Assembly (NCBI RefSeq): GCF_027213785.1
Contig: NZ_JAPWGO010000002.1
Coordinates: 62,001 to 126,000 of the forward strand
Direction of reading: 5' to 3'
From: Limimaricola sp. G21655-S1
Lineage (GTDB): Bacteria; Pseudomonadota; Alphaproteobacteria; Rhodobacterales; Rhodobacteraceae
Length of the DNA stretch: 64,000 nt
Made by a program: the position numbers and the translations under genes. How positions within the stretch are numbered: the first letter of the stretch is position 1; each line of letters starts with the position of its first letter. Below are positions 44,510 to 53,599 of this stretch, piece after piece. The notes under the pieces were generated by a model. The model saw only the letters and a program-made list of their open reading frames with translations. It made no database searches and was not told the DNA's origin.

Positions 44510-45516
44510 TCGAGGCCCTCGAGATAGGCGGCGATCGCGTCGATCTGTTCGCCCGTAAGGTGGTCATAGGCGGGCATTTCGGCGCCGGGCTTCCAGGCGC
44601 CCGGGTTGGCGACCCACTTGGCGAAATCCTCGGGGCTCGTGCCGAGCCGCCCGGCGGCGAGCGAATGGCGCGAGCCGACATGGGTGAGATCCGGCCCCAC
44701 CCGCCCCACGGCGGGCGTGCCGCGCACCGCGTGGCAGGCGCCGCAGCCCTGCGACAAAAACAGCGCCGCCCCCCGGGCCGCCTCCGCGCTCGCGGGCGTC
44801 ACTGCCGGGGCGGCCTCGGCCGCGAGCCATGCCTCGAAAGCCTCGGGTTCCATCACCTCGGCCTCGAAGGCCATCCAGGCGTGGCTTTCGCCGCAGAACT
44901 CGGCGCATTGGCCGCGATAGATGCCGGGGCGTTCGGGGCCGAGCGTCATCTCGTTCACCCGGCCGGGAAACATGTCCATCTTGCCGCCCAAGGACGGCAC
45001 CCAGAAGGAATGGATTACCTCCTTGCTGTCGAGCAGGAAGGTCGAGCGGACGCCCGCGGGCAGCCGGATCTCGTTGGCGGTGATGACGGTGCTGCCGTCC
45101 TCTCGCTGATATTCGACGCGCCACCACCACTGCTCCCCGGTCACCCGGATCACCGGCCCGTTGCCGGTGGCGCGCAGGTCGGGCATGATGCTCAACCCAT
45201 AGACCAGCAGCGCGCTCAGCGTCACCGTCGGGAAAGCGATGCCGCCCAGGATCACCAGCCAGTTGGCGATCCGCTGCGAATGCGCCGCCGGGCTGCGCCG
45301 CGTGGCCCAGTAGAACAGCCCGTTCATCCCGAACCACAGCACCACCGCGCCCGCGAGCATGACCCAGAACAGGTCGCCCAGGATGCGCGCGTCCTCGCCG
45401 CCCGGCACCAGCGCCGATTGCCGCCCCTCGCAGGCGGCGAACAGCAGGAACGACAGGAGCGCGAGCCGCGACGGGCCGGGGAGAAAGATGGATCGGGCGC
45501 GGGTCTCGCGGGGCAT
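44506..45516 (-). CDS. ctaC: Cytochrome c oxidase subunit II with C-terminal cytochrome c (caa3 type)
   Basis: 336 aa lipoprotein: lipobox FAAC with Cys at 29, two membrane segments, then the CuA domain with H169, C204, C208, H212 and M215 (QCAEFCGESHAWM). A cytochrome c domain follows with C258-GA-C261-H262. The fused cytochrome is the mark of caa3 oxidases, which take electrons from membrane-bound or small c cytochromes. First gene of the operon. Confidence 0.95.
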   Translation of the reverse strand: MPRETRARSIFLPGPSRLALLSFLLFAACEGRQSALVPGGEDARILGDLFWVMLAGAVVLWFGMNGLFYWATRRSPAAHSQRIANWLVILGGIAFPTVTLSALLVYGLSIMPDLRATGNGPVIRVTGEQWWWRVEYQREDGSTVITANEIRLPAGVRSTFLLDSKEVIHSFWVPSLGGKMDMFPGRVNEMTLGPERPGIYRGQCAEFCGESHAWMAFEAEVMEPEAFEAWLAAEAAPAVTPASAEAARGAALFLSQGCGACHAVRGTPAVGRVGPDLTHVGSRHSLAAGRLGTSPEDFAKWVANPGAWKPGAEMPAYDHLTGEQIDAIAAYLEGLE

Positions 45517-45622
45517 GCAGGGTCCGGGGTCAGCGGCGCTCGCGCCAAGGTCACGACAATGAGAGCGCGCCCCGCGCTGCGGTCAACGTCGCAAGTCGAA
45601 GAAATCGCACCGAGACCTGTGC

Positions 45623-45642
45623 ATTGCGCGACGTCGCGCAAT
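45623..45642. promoter_or_regulatory. 20-bp perfect palindrome between ctaC and the divergent gene
   Basis: ATTGCGCGACGTCGCGCAAT is perfectly symmetrical and ends just before TATGTA (45645-45650), a possible -10 box for the gene starting at 45660. It is a good operator candidate; the regulator is unknown. Confidence 0.5.
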
Positions 45643-45659
45643 CGCTATGTAACGGCGTC

Positions 45660-46349
45660 ATGACATTCGCACATTCCAGCTCCCTCGCCGGGCGTCTTCC
45701 GGTTTCCGGCATCTTCGCAGGCGTCGCGATGCTGCTGTTCGTCGCGGTGGCGCTGGGGCTGTGGCGCGACCAGTTGGACTGGCAGTTCCGCGAGAGCGGG
45801 ATCGTCACCTATGGCTCGGTGCTGCTTCTGGGCCTGATCTCGTGGACGAGCTTCGCGATCGGCAAGGTCCGGCGCGACTGCGCCCGTCCGCTCCTGCGCG
45901 ATCCGCGCGCCGTCTGGCTCGCCATCGGTGCGGGCTTCGCCTTTCTCGCGCTCGACGATCTGGCGCAGATCCACGAGAATCTCGACAAGCTGATCCACAC
46001 CCTCGCGGGGGCCAAGTCGACGGCGCTGACCGACCGGCTCGACGACCTGATCATCGCGGTCTACGGGCTGGTCGGGCTCGCGGTGCTGTGGCTGTGCCGC
46101 TCGGAGCTGCGCCGGTTTCGCGGGCTGCTCCCGTGGCTTGGCTTCGGCTTCGCGCTCCTGGTGCTGCAAGTCGGTCTCGACGCGATCTCGAACCGTGACG
46201 AATGGCTCGACTGGCTCGCCGTCGCCGAGGCGCAAAGACCGCTCTATGCCGACGTGATGACGGTGTTCGAGGAAGGCGCGAAGCTCTTTGCCGAGGCCGC
46301 CTTCCTGTCGGGCTTCGTACTCGCACGGCGCGGATTGCACGACGCCTGA
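45660..46349 (+). CDS. Conserved membrane protein of unknown function
   Basis: 229 aa with five or six membrane segments. Conserved-looking acidic motifs: LALDDLAQIHENLDKL and VFEEGAKLFAEA. I do not recognise the family. It is divergent from ctaC across a 143-base region with a perfect palindrome, and converges on queE. An alternative TTG start at 45624 would lie in the palindrome. Confidence 0.65.
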   Translation: MTFAHSSSLAGRLPVSGIFAGVAMLLFVAVALGLWRDQLDWQFRESGIVTYGSVLLLGLISWTSFAIGKVRRDCARPLLRDPRAVWLAIGAGFAFLALDDLAQIHENLDKLIHTLAGAKSTALTDRLDDLIIAVYGLVGLAVLWLCRSELRRFRGLLPWLGFGFALLVLQVGLDAISNRDEWLDWLAVAEAQRPLYADVMTVFEEGAKLFAEAAFLSGFVLARRGLHDA

Positions 46350-46352
46350 GTT

Positions 46353-47072
46353 TCAGACGCCGCGCTTGTTGCCCCAGATCAGCACGTGCAGCTGCGGCAG
46401 CACGCGCGCCTCGAACCAGCCATCGGCCAGCGCCCGGCTCACCAGCCAATCCATGCGGTCGGTGATGCCGTCCATGTCGATCTCGGCATCCTCGGCCTCG
46501 GGCGGCGGCGGCGTATGGTTGCCGGGCTGGAGGTAGACCGGCAGCTGCGGGTAGCGACCGGCCACCTCGCGGGCCCAGAGATAATCGGTCTCGTCGAACA
46601 CCACGATCTTCAGGATCGCTTCCGCGTCCCCCGCCGCGGCGAGGCACTCGTCGAAGCGCGCCCAGTCCGGCCTCTCGCCCGAGGACGGCGGCTTGGGTGA
46701 CAGGACCAGCGGTTCCAGCCGGGAAAACCAGTCGCGCGCCACCGAGCCTTGGGTCTCCAGCGCGAAGCGGTAGCCCAGCGCGCGCCCGCGCTCGATCAGC
46801 GGGCCGCAATCCTGGATCGCCGGGTTGCCGCCCGAGATGGTGACCGTCAGGGGCCGCCCGCCGGACAGCTCGACGATGCGGTCCCAGACCGCCTTGGTTT
46901 CCATCGCCGCCCATGTGTGGCGGTATTCGCTCTCGACCGCGTGCAGGCTGTCGCACCACGAGCAGCGGTAGTCGCAGCCGCCCAGCCGCACGAAGACCGT
47001 GGCCTGGCCGATCAGCGCGCCCTCGCCCTGGATCGTCGGCCCGAAGATCTCGGAGACGCGCAGCGTGGTCAT
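46353..47072 (-). CDS. queE: 7-carboxy-7-deazaguanine synthase (radical SAM)
   Basis: 239 aa. The radical SAM cluster motif is C-DYR-C-SW-C, with the substrate-recognition N-terminus [15 protein letters not shown] and [11 protein letters not shown]. It converts 6-carboxytetrahydropterin to 7-carboxy-7-deazaguanine, the third step of the queuosine path. The start overlaps the queD stop (ATGA). Confidence 0.94.
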   Translation of the reverse strand: MTTLRVSEIFGPTIQGEGALIGQATVFVRLGGCDYRCSWCDSLHAVESEYRHTWAAMETKAVWDRIVELSGGRPLTVTISGGNPAIQDCGPLIERGRALGYRFALETQGSVARDWFSRLEPLVLSPKPPSSGERPDWARFDECLAAAGDAEAILKIVVFDETDYLWAREVAGRYPQLPVYLQPGNHTPPPPEAEDAEIDMDGITDRMDWLVSRALADGWFEARVLPQLHVLIWGNKRGV

Positions 47073-47446
47073 GCCGCGCGCCGCCCAGGCTGGGGCCGGT
47101 ACTCGGCCCAGGTCTTCGGCGTCTCCGACACCCGCACCGCGCTGACCTGGTCCCAGCGCGCGGCGGCCCAGTCGTAGATCGCCCGGGCCAGCACCTCTGA
47201 GGTCACGCCGTCATGGCCGAACACCTCGTTGAGATGGCGATGGTCGAGATGATCGTCGATCCAGCGCTTGAGCGGGTCGAGCGCCCGGTAGTCGAGCACG
47301 AAGCCGTTCTCGTCGAGCTCCTCGGACTGCAGCTCCACCTCGGCGATGTAGTTGTGCCCATGCAGCCGGGCGCAGGGGTGGTCGCCCGGCAGGCCGCAGA
47401 GCTGGTGGCTGGCGGAGAAGTGGAATTCCTTGGTGATCGTGTACAT
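47069..47446 (-). CDS. queD: 6-carboxy-tetrahydropterin synthase
   Basis: 125 aa, a pterin-synthase-fold enzyme making 6-carboxytetrahydropterin from dihydroneopterin triphosphate. Zinc ligands are H13 (HFSASHQL region) and the HGHNY pair; the catalytic Cys is in [16 protein letters not shown]. The start overlaps the queC stop by one base (TGATG). Confidence 0.94.
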   Translation of the reverse strand: MYTITKEFHFSASHQLCGLPGDHPCARLHGHNYIAEVELQSEELDENGFVLDYRALDPLKRWIDDHLDHRHLNEVFGHDGVTSEVLARAIYDWAAARWDQVSAVRVSETPKTWAEYRPQPGRRAA

Positions 47447-48144
47447 CACTTCGCCCCCCGCGCGACGGCCTCGACCCAGAAATCCGGATCGGCATATTCG
47501 GTGGGGTCCGCGACGCCCGCGAGATGGAACGCCTCGCGCCGCTCGACGCAGGTGCCGCAGCGGCCGCAATGCTTCTCGCCGCCCTTGTAGCAGGACCAGG
47601 TCTCGGCGAAGGGCGTGCCGTGCTTCGCACCCTCGGTCACGATCGCCGATTTCGGTTCGTGCACGAAGGGGGTGTAGAGCCGGACATCGGCGTAGCCATC
47701 GAGCGCTTGGCGCTGCATCGCGTCGAAGGCTTCGGTGAAGGCCGGGCGGCAGTCGGGGTAGATGAAGTGGTCGCCGCCATGCACCGCCGTGGCCACCGCA
47801 TCGGCCTTCTGCGCCGCAGCTAAGCCGAAGGCCACGGTCAGCATGATCGCGTTGCGGTTCGGCACCACGGTCGTCTTCATGGTGTCCTCGGCATAATGCC
47901 CGTCGGGCACCTCGACATCGTCGGTGAGCGCCGAGCCCGACAGATGCGCGCCGATCGAGCGCATGTCGATCAGGTGGAACGGCACGCCGAGCCGCTCGGC
48001 GGCGGCGCGGGCGAAGTCCAGCTCTTTCGAGTGGCGCTGGCCGTAGTCGAAGGAGATGAGGCCGGCCAGCTCGTTCTCGGCGGCGACCTTGTGGGCGAGC
48101 GACACGCTGTCGAGCCCGCCAGAGCAGATTACATAGGTTTTCAT
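47446..48144 (-). CDS. queC: 7-cyano-7-deazaguanine synthase (preQ0 synthase)
   Basis: 232 aa. The ATP pyrophosphatase loop is SGGLDSVS and the zinc site uses the C-terminal cysteines CYKGGEKHCGRCGTC. It turns 7-carboxy-7-deazaguanine into preQ0. The ATG at 48144 has an AAGGA ribosome binding site eight bases upstream that forms part of the preQ1 riboswitch pseudoknot. First of queC-queD-queE. Confidence 0.95.
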   Translation of the reverse strand: MKTYVICSGGLDSVSLAHKVAAENELAGLISFDYGQRHSKELDFARAAAERLGVPFHLIDMRSIGAHLSGSALTDDVEVPDGHYAEDTMKTTVVPNRNAIMLTVAFGLAAAQKADAVATAVHGGDHFIYPDCRPAFTEAFDAMQRQALDGYADVRLYTPFVHEPKSAIVTEGAKHGTPFAETWSCYKGGEKHCGRCGTCVERREAFHLAGVADPTEYADPDFWVEAVARGAK

Positions 48145-48152
48145 CAGATCCG

Positions 48153-48184
48153 TCCTTGTTTTGACCGGGTAGGCTGCGACCGGT
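48153..48184 (-). promoter_or_regulatory. preQ1-I riboswitch in front of queC
   Basis: On the minus strand: stem ACCGG, loop UCGCAG, a short segment, C then CCGGU, an A-rich linker CAAAACAA and GGA. This follows the Thermoanaerobacter preQ1-I aptamer closely: the same L1 loop UCGCAG and the same AAAACAAGG tail, whose G residues pair with loop C residues to make the pseudoknot. The final AAGGA is the queC ribosome binding site, so ligand binding should block translation of the preQ1 pathway genes. Confidence 0.8.
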
Positions 48185-48238
48185 GCCCGGACCATTCCGG
48201 GCGACCCTCACTAGCGCATCCGGGCGGGCCGGGAAAGA

Positions 48239-50293
48239 TCAGCCTTCGGGCACGTTTTCGCGAAGCTCCTCGAGCCAAACCGCCGCGCTCGCATCCGACG
48301 GCGCGCGCCAGTCGCCGCGTGGGCTGAGCGAGCCACCGGCCGAGACCTTGGGCCCGTTCGGCATGGCCGAGCGCTTGAACTGCGCGAAGCCGAAGAAACG
48401 GGAGACGAAGACCTCCAGCCACTTGCGGATCTCCGCGAGGTCGTAGGCGCGGCGCTTTTCCTGCGGGAAGCCGATCGGCCAGAGCCCCTTCTCGGCATCG
48501 TGCCAGGCGTGCCATGCGAGGAAGGCCACCTTCGAAGGTGGCAGCCCGTAGCGCATGGTGTGGAACAGGAAGAAGTCGTGCAGCGCGTAGGGCCCGATCC
48601 GGTCCTCGGTCGATTGCAGCTCCTCTTCCTCGGATTGCGGCACCAACTCGGGCGAGATCTCCGTATCCAGGATCGCCTGCAGCACGTCGGTGGTGGCGGC
48701 CTCGTCGAACTGCCCGGACTGGATCGACCAGCGGATCAGGTACTGGATCAGCGTCTTGGGCACGCCGGAATTGACGTTGTAATGGCTCATCTGGTCGCCG
48801 ACGCCATAGGTGCACCAGCCCAGCGCCAGCTCGCTCAGATCCCCGGTGCCGACGACGATACCGCCATTCTGATTGGCCAGCCGGAACAGGTAATCGGTCC
48901 GGAGCCCCGCCTGCACGTTCTCGAAGGTGATGTCATAGACCGGATCGCCGCCGGAGAACGGGTGTTCCATGTCCTTCAGCATCTGCCGCGCGGCGGGCCG
49001 GATGTCGATCTCGGCCGCCTCGATACCCATTGCGCGCATCAGCTTCCAGGCGTTCGTCTTGGTGGCATCCCCGGTGGCGAAGCCGGGCATGGTGTAGCCG
49101 AGGATCGTGTCGCGCGGCAGGCCCATGCGGTCGCAGGCCTTGGCCGCAACGATCAGCGCGTGGGTGCTGTCGAGCCCACCGGAAATGCCGATCACCAGCT
49201 TGGGGTTGCCGATCGATTCCATCCGGCGGCGCAGCCCTTCGACTTGGATGTTGAAGGCCTCGTAGCAGTCGAGATCGAGATGGCTTTCGCGGTTCGGCAC
49301 GTAAGGGTAGCGGCGGATCGGCCGGATCAGCCCGGCATCCTCGAAATGCGGCCGATGCGCGAAGCGGATGCGCCGGAAGGCCGGGGCCCGCCCCTTGCCC
49401 GCGTCGTTGAAGGTGCCGGTGCGGATCCGCTCGTTCACGAGCCGCTGCGTGTCGACATCGGCCATGCACAGCTCGGGCTCCACGTCGAAGCGGCCCGACT
49501 GCGCCAGCAGGTCGCCCATCTCGTAGACCGCGCCCTGCCCGTCCCAACTCAGATCGGTGGTGCTCTCGCCGGGGCCCGCGGCGGAATAGGCATAGGCCGC
49601 GAAGCTGCGCATGCCGTGGCTTCGGCACAGCACGTGGCGGTCGTCGGATTTGCCGATCACGATGTTCGAGGCCGAGAGGTTGGTGAGGATCAGCGCGCCT
49701 TCGGTGGCCGCCTGACTCGACGGCGGCACGGGGGCCCAGAAATCCTCGCAGATCTCCGTGTGGAAGATCAGGCCGGGCAGATCCTCTGCCTCGAAGATCA
49801 GGTCGGTGCCGAAGGGCACCTCCTCTCCCCCGAGCCGCATGGCGCGACCCGTGACGCCGCGCCCTTCGGCGAACCAGCGCTTTTCGTAGAATTCGCGGTA
49901 ATTCGGCAGGAAGCTCTTGGGCACCACGCCGAGAATGCGCCCGCGCGAGATCACCACGGCGCAGTTGTAAAGCCGCCCCTCATGGCGCAGCGGCGCGCCG
50001 ATCAGCAACACCGGCGCGAGCTTGGCGCTGGCCTCGGTGATACGCATCACTGCCGCCTCGACCGCGTCGAGAAGCGCGGTCTGCATGTGCAGGTCGTCGA
50101 TCGCGTAGGAGGAGACGCAGAGCTCGGGGAACACCACGAGATCGGCCTTGGCATCATGCGCGCGTCGCGCCTCGGCGATCACCGCGTCGCGGTTGAACGA
50201 CACGTCGGCAGGCCGCACGCGCGGCGTTGCCGTGGCGACACGGACGAAACCGTGCCGGTGCAGGGAATGAAAGGCGTCTGGCCCCTTGCGCAT
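48239..50293 (-). CDS. nadE: Glutamine-dependent NAD+ synthase
   Basis: 684 aa. The N-terminal nitrilase-type glutaminase has [15 protein letters not shown] (Glu), [14 protein letters not shown] (Lys) and HTEICEDFW (Cys). The C-terminal synthetase has the P-loop [11 protein letters not shown] and [27 protein letters not shown]. It makes NAD+ from deamido-NAD+ at the end of NAD synthesis. The ATG at 50293 has GAGGTG upstream. Confidence 0.95.
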   Translation of the reverse strand: MRKGPDAFHSLHRHGFVRVATATPRVRPADVSFNRDAVIAEARRAHDAKADLVVFPELCVSSYAIDDLHMQTALLDAVEAAVMRITEASAKLAPVLLIGAPLRHEGRLYNCAVVISRGRILGVVPKSFLPNYREFYEKRWFAEGRGVTGRAMRLGGEEVPFGTDLIFEAEDLPGLIFHTEICEDFWAPVPPSSQAATEGALILTNLSASNIVIGKSDDRHVLCRSHGMRSFAAYAYSAAGPGESTTDLSWDGQGAVYEMGDLLAQSGRFDVEPELCMADVDTQRLVNERIRTGTFNDAGKGRAPAFRRIRFAHRPHFEDAGLIRPIRRYPYVPNRESHLDLDCYEAFNIQVEGLRRRMESIGNPKLVIGISGGLDSTHALIVAAKACDRMGLPRDTILGYTMPGFATGDATKTNAWKLMRAMGIEAAEIDIRPAARQMLKDMEHPFSGGDPVYDITFENVQAGLRTDYLFRLANQNGGIVVGTGDLSELALGWCTYGVGDQMSHYNVNSGVPKTLIQYLIRWSIQSGQFDEAATTDVLQAILDTEISPELVPQSEEEELQSTEDRIGPYALHDFFLFHTMRYGLPPSKVAFLAWHAWHDAEKGLWPIGFPQEKRRAYDLAEIRKWLEVFVSRFFGFAQFKRSAMPNGPKVSAGGSLSPRGDWRAPSDASAAVWLEELRENVPEG

Positions 50294-50376
50294 GTTCGTC
50301 ACCTCGTCTTCTCCGGCGGTTCGGGCGCGCCGACCATGCCGCGTCGCCCACGGATAGGCCAGCCCTCCCCCGGGTT

Positions 50377-50967
50377 TCAGCCGCCTCCGATCATTCCGAA
50401 GCTCACGCCGACCGCCACGATGCTCAGCAGGAAACCCAGCCCCATCAGCAGCCCGTCGCGCAGCGTCATGGCGAGGCCGAAGGCCGCGATCGCCGCCATC
50501 GGCGCGCTGGACGCGAAGGGCACGAGTTCCAGGGGCGGCACGGTCAAGCACAGGAGCAGCACCGCGATACCCGCGATACGCGACGCCTTGGGCCCGGTCA
50601 GCGCTTCAAAGCGCCCGTGAAACCACCGATCGAGCCAACGGCCGATGCCGCGCAGCTTGTCGGCCGCCTTGGCGAGCTTGTCGCCCGAGACCGAGCGGCG
50701 TTCGAGGAACCCCGGCAGCCACATCTCGTCGCGCTGCATCACGATCTGCACCGCGAAGATCGTGATGATCAACGCCAGGAGCGTCGGCACGCCGGGCACG
50801 CCGCCGATCGGCGAAATCTCGATCAGCGCCGGCACGAAGAGAAACGGGCCGAAGCCGCGATCCCCGAGCGCCGAGGTCACGTCACCCACGGTGGCGCGGT
50901 CGTCATCGCGCCCCTCCTGCTCAAGCCGGTCGAGCACATCCTCGACCGCGCGCGATCTCTCGCCCAT
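50377..50967 (-). CDS. exoD: ExoD-family membrane protein
   Basis: 196 aa with four membrane segments. The ExoD pattern is visible as [27 protein letters not shown] and [18 protein letters not shown]. ExoD affects exopolysaccharide production and alkali sensitivity in rhizobia; the biochemical role is unknown. It precedes nadE on the same strand. Confidence 0.8.
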   Translation of the reverse strand: MGERSRAVEDVLDRLEQEGRDDDRATVGDVTSALGDRGFGPFLFVPALIEISPIGGVPGVPTLLALIITIFAVQIVMQRDEMWLPGFLERRSVSGDKLAKAADKLRGIGRWLDRWFHGRFEALTGPKASRIAGIAVLLLCLTVPPLELVPFASSAPMAAIAAFGLAMTLRDGLLMGLGFLLSIVAVGVSFGMIGGG

Positions 50968-51038
50968 GCGCCTCTCCCAGCTCGGCTGCTTCTGAGCAGC
51001 AACACGGAGAGCGCGAAGACGTTCCGGAGCGGAACGGC

Positions 51039-52967
51039 TCAGCCGCGCCTGGTCTGCGCCCGGTCGTGCCCGGCCGGCGGCGTGGCGACGCCCAGCCTGC
51101 CGCGATCCTGCGGCAGCGGGTCGGCCAGCAGCCGTTCGCGCAGCGCCCGCGCATGACGTCGCGCCTCGGGGCGCGAGCGGCGCGCCGCCTCAAGCAGCTC
51201 GATCACCTCGGATGGCGCGCTGCCGGGGCGGATGCCCGGCGGCAGCATCGCGAGGATCTCACGCAGGCGCGGCGCCAGTGGAAGGGCATCCGCGGAGGCC
51301 TCGGTCGCGCCGCCCATGCGCTGCGCCGCCTCGGCATCGCGGGACAGGACCAGCCCGGCGAGCCCCGCCCGCCGCGCCGCGTGGATCGCCGCGCGCGCCG
51401 CATCGGCCCCGGCCGCGTCCGGCAGCGGCAGCCGCGCCACCACCGGGCCGCCGATCACCCGTGCCAGCGCCGCCGCCATGGCGAGCCGTGCGCGCGGACC
51501 GACATCCTGCGGGCCGCCCGCCCCTTCGGGTGCGCAATCGAAGGCAGCGGCGTCGCGGGGCGCGATCCCCGGGGCGCCGCGCAGGGATCCGGTGCCGAAG
51601 ACGTGGCGATTGGCCGCCTCGATCTGCGCCTCGGTGAAACCGAGCTGCTCCAGCAGCCCCATCCCCTGCCCCGGCATCGCCGCGGCGTCGAGGCCGAGCC
51701 GCGATGCGCAGAACGCCGTGCCCAGCCGCCAGGGCGTGACCGCCATGCGCAGGTCGCGCGCCTCGGGGAGCGCCGCCTCGATCCGGGCGATCTGCTGCGC
51801 GTCGAGCCCGCGCGCGCGCAGCGCCGCATGGTCGATGCCCGGCGCGGCGGCGAGACTTCCATGCCCGGCCACGTGACGGATCAATGCCTCGATCCGGTCG
51901 CCGCCGTATCCCTGAGCGGCAAGCCCGGCGCGCAACTCCGGCGCGGCCTCGCGGCAATGTCCCCGCTCGGTCTCCATCTCGATACGCAGCTCGGCCAAGG
52001 GCGCGAGCGGGTCGTCCCCGAGCCCGAGGATCGCCGCCCGAGCGCCAAGTGGCGCGATCGCGATCCGGGGGGTCGCCGGCGCATCGGGGGCGGCCTGCTC
52101 GTCGATCCCGGCCCAGAGCCCGCGCGCACGCTCGATAGCCGCACGGGCAGCGTGCGGCACCGGCTTGGCTTGGAGCCGCGCCAGACCGGCGCGCGCATGC
52201 GCATCGCCCGCCCCCGGCGCAAGCCCGAGCTCCGCTGCCATGGTCGCTCGCGCCGCCTCGGCCAGAGCCCCCATCGCTGCCGCCGCGATGCGCCCTTCGC
52301 GCGTCGCATGTCCCAGGCCGAGCCGCATCAGCGCACCGCCCAAACCCGCCAGTCCAAGGTCGCCCGGCACGGCCTTGCGCCCGGCAGCCGCGGCGAGAGC
52401 CAGTGTCCAGAGCTGGACCGCATGAACCAGCGCCGCCACCGCGACCTCGCCATCCTCGACGAAGCAGCGGAGGTCGAGCACGACGCTCGGCGCGGCGACG
52501 CGCGGATCGGTCTCGAAATCGAAAGCAAGCGGCGCGCCGTCGCGGACCGCTTCGGCGAGGCACCTCACCTGCGCGTCTTCCGCCTGCGCCATCCGCACCC
52601 GCAGCGGCGAGGCCGCAGGCTCGGACGCGCCTATGCGCCCGCTCCAGAGCGCGGGATCGATGACCGCGATACGGTGCATGACCATCTGGCGCATCTCGTC
52701 GGCCCAGATGCCGAGGCAGGTGGGGTCCGTCAGAAGGCCGGAAGCCTTGGCGCCCGAGGAGAGCCGCGGCGTCAGCGCATCGACGGCATCCGCGAGGCCG
52801 GTCTCGCCCCGCGCCCCCGGCACCTGCGCGGCAAAGGCGCGCGCGGCGCGCAGCGTCCAGCCGGCGGGCACCTGCATGGCGGTGCCGTCCTCGAGCCGGA
52901 TGCGGCGGGTCGGCATCCCGGCAAGCGGGGCCTGTCCCGGCATCGTATAGCGCCGTTCGATCTGCAT
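51039..52967 (-). CDS. NrdJ-derived protein lacking the ribonucleotide reductase core
   Basis: 642 aa. The ends and the second half follow alphaproteobacterial class II ribonucleotide reductase NrdJ. It starts MQIERRYTMPGQAP (NrdJ: MKIERRFT...). Residues 185-250 match the NrdJ stretch around LWT, LGxAxxGxLLMxxGL and MAAELG. GHGSLAAAPGI (368-378), LGFTEAQIEAANRHVFG (442-458), GAPGI and FDCA (476-479) are all kept. Missing are the NPCSEY-type catalytic block, the glycine-radical/cobalamin-linked cysteines, the TINMPN loop (now RLPLPD) and the Cys-rich tail. The ATG at 52967 is fixed by homology. It could be a regulator or structural partner of NrdJ, or an evolving remnant. Its frame is intact and strongly GC3-biased, so it is not a simple pseudogene. 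Confidence 0.7.
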   Translation of the reverse strand: MQIERRYTMPGQAPLAGMPTRRIRLEDGTAMQVPAGWTLRAARAFAAQVPGARGETGLADAVDALTPRLSSGAKASGLLTDPTCLGIWADEMRQMVMHRIAVIDPALWSGRIGASEPAASPLRVRMAQAEDAQVRCLAEAVRDGAPLAFDFETDPRVAAPSVVLDLRCFVEDGEVAVAALVHAVQLWTLALAAAAGRKAVPGDLGLAGLGGALMRLGLGHATREGRIAAAAMGALAEAARATMAAELGLAPGAGDAHARAGLARLQAKPVPHAARAAIERARGLWAGIDEQAAPDAPATPRIAIAPLGARAAILGLGDDPLAPLAELRIEMETERGHCREAAPELRAGLAAQGYGGDRIEALIRHVAGHGSLAAAPGIDHAALRARGLDAQQIARIEAALPEARDLRMAVTPWRLGTAFCASRLGLDAAAMPGQGMGLLEQLGFTEAQIEAANRHVFGTGSLRGAPGIAPRDAAAFDCAPEGAGGPQDVGPRARLAMAAALARVIGGPVVARLPLPDAAGADAARAAIHAARRAGLAGLVLSRDAEAAQRMGGATEASADALPLAPRLREILAMLPPGIRPGSAPSEVIELLEAARRSRPEARRHARALRERLLADPLPQDRGRLGVATPPAGHDRAQTRRG

Positions 52968-53471
52968 GCAGGTGTTCCCGTTTCGCCGCGTGAGCCGCGG
53001 GCCGCAGGCCCCCGGTTCGGCGAAACTGAGCAGCGCGGCGGGTACGGTCAACGCGGTGCCGGGGTGGCGCGAACGAATATCGCGACACCGCCTCGGCGCC
53101 CTTGGATTCGCCCACCGCAGTTCACCGCTCTCCCACAGGGTTTTCCACAGCCCCCACCGGCCCATGAAGAACGCCATATGCCCAGTCCGCGTTGGGCTTT
53201 GAGGGCGCCTGACGCAGGGACATATGCACCGCTTGAGCACGGCCTGAAAATTATCCACAGGGGGTGAGAAACGGGCCCTGAACTTGTCCACCGCAAGGCG
53301 TGACATCGGGGCCACAGGGGTCTTCTGGGGTCGTTTTGGGCCGGCGATCTCTTCGATGGCGCGATAGGGGCCGCAACCCGGCGTCACCCGGAGTTAGGGG
53401 GATTCGCCACGAGGCCCGAAACCAGAGGGACTGGCCCCTCCGGGTCACCGAGAATGGAAATGAGAGGAGAT
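52968..53471. other. Intergenic region with DnaA-box-like sites
   Basis: About 500 bases without a gene between the NrdJ-derived gene and tRNA-Pro. TTATCCACA at 53251-53259 is a perfect DnaA box; TTTTCCACA at 53141-53149 and TTGTCCACC at 53284-53292 are near-matches. I see no AT-rich unwinding region or dnaA/dnaN/parA neighbour that would make this an origin. It is probably a regulated promoter region for the minus-strand gene. Confidence 0.5.
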
Positions 53472-53548
53472 TGGTCGGGGCGGCAGGATTCGAACCTGCG
53501 ACCCTCTGTTCCCAAAACAGATGCGCTACCAGGCTGCGCTACGCCCCG
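53472..53548 (-). tRNA. tRNA-Pro(GGG)
   Basis: Minus strand: acceptor CGGGGCG pairs with CGCCCCG, followed by A and encoded CCA. The anticodon arm CTGTT-TTGGGAA-CAG gives anticodon GGG, and the T-arm is CGCAGGTTCGAATCCTGCG. 77 bases. Confidence 0.96.
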
Positions 53549-53599
53549 GACCGCCGCCCTTCTAGGCTGGCGCGCGCCCGGGTGCAAGCGCCGCCGTGA

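Noticed and set aside
53141-53292. Chromosome or plasmid replication origin
   Set aside because: Only one perfect DnaA box, no AT-rich unwinding element, and no dnaA, dnaN, repABC or parAB nearby.
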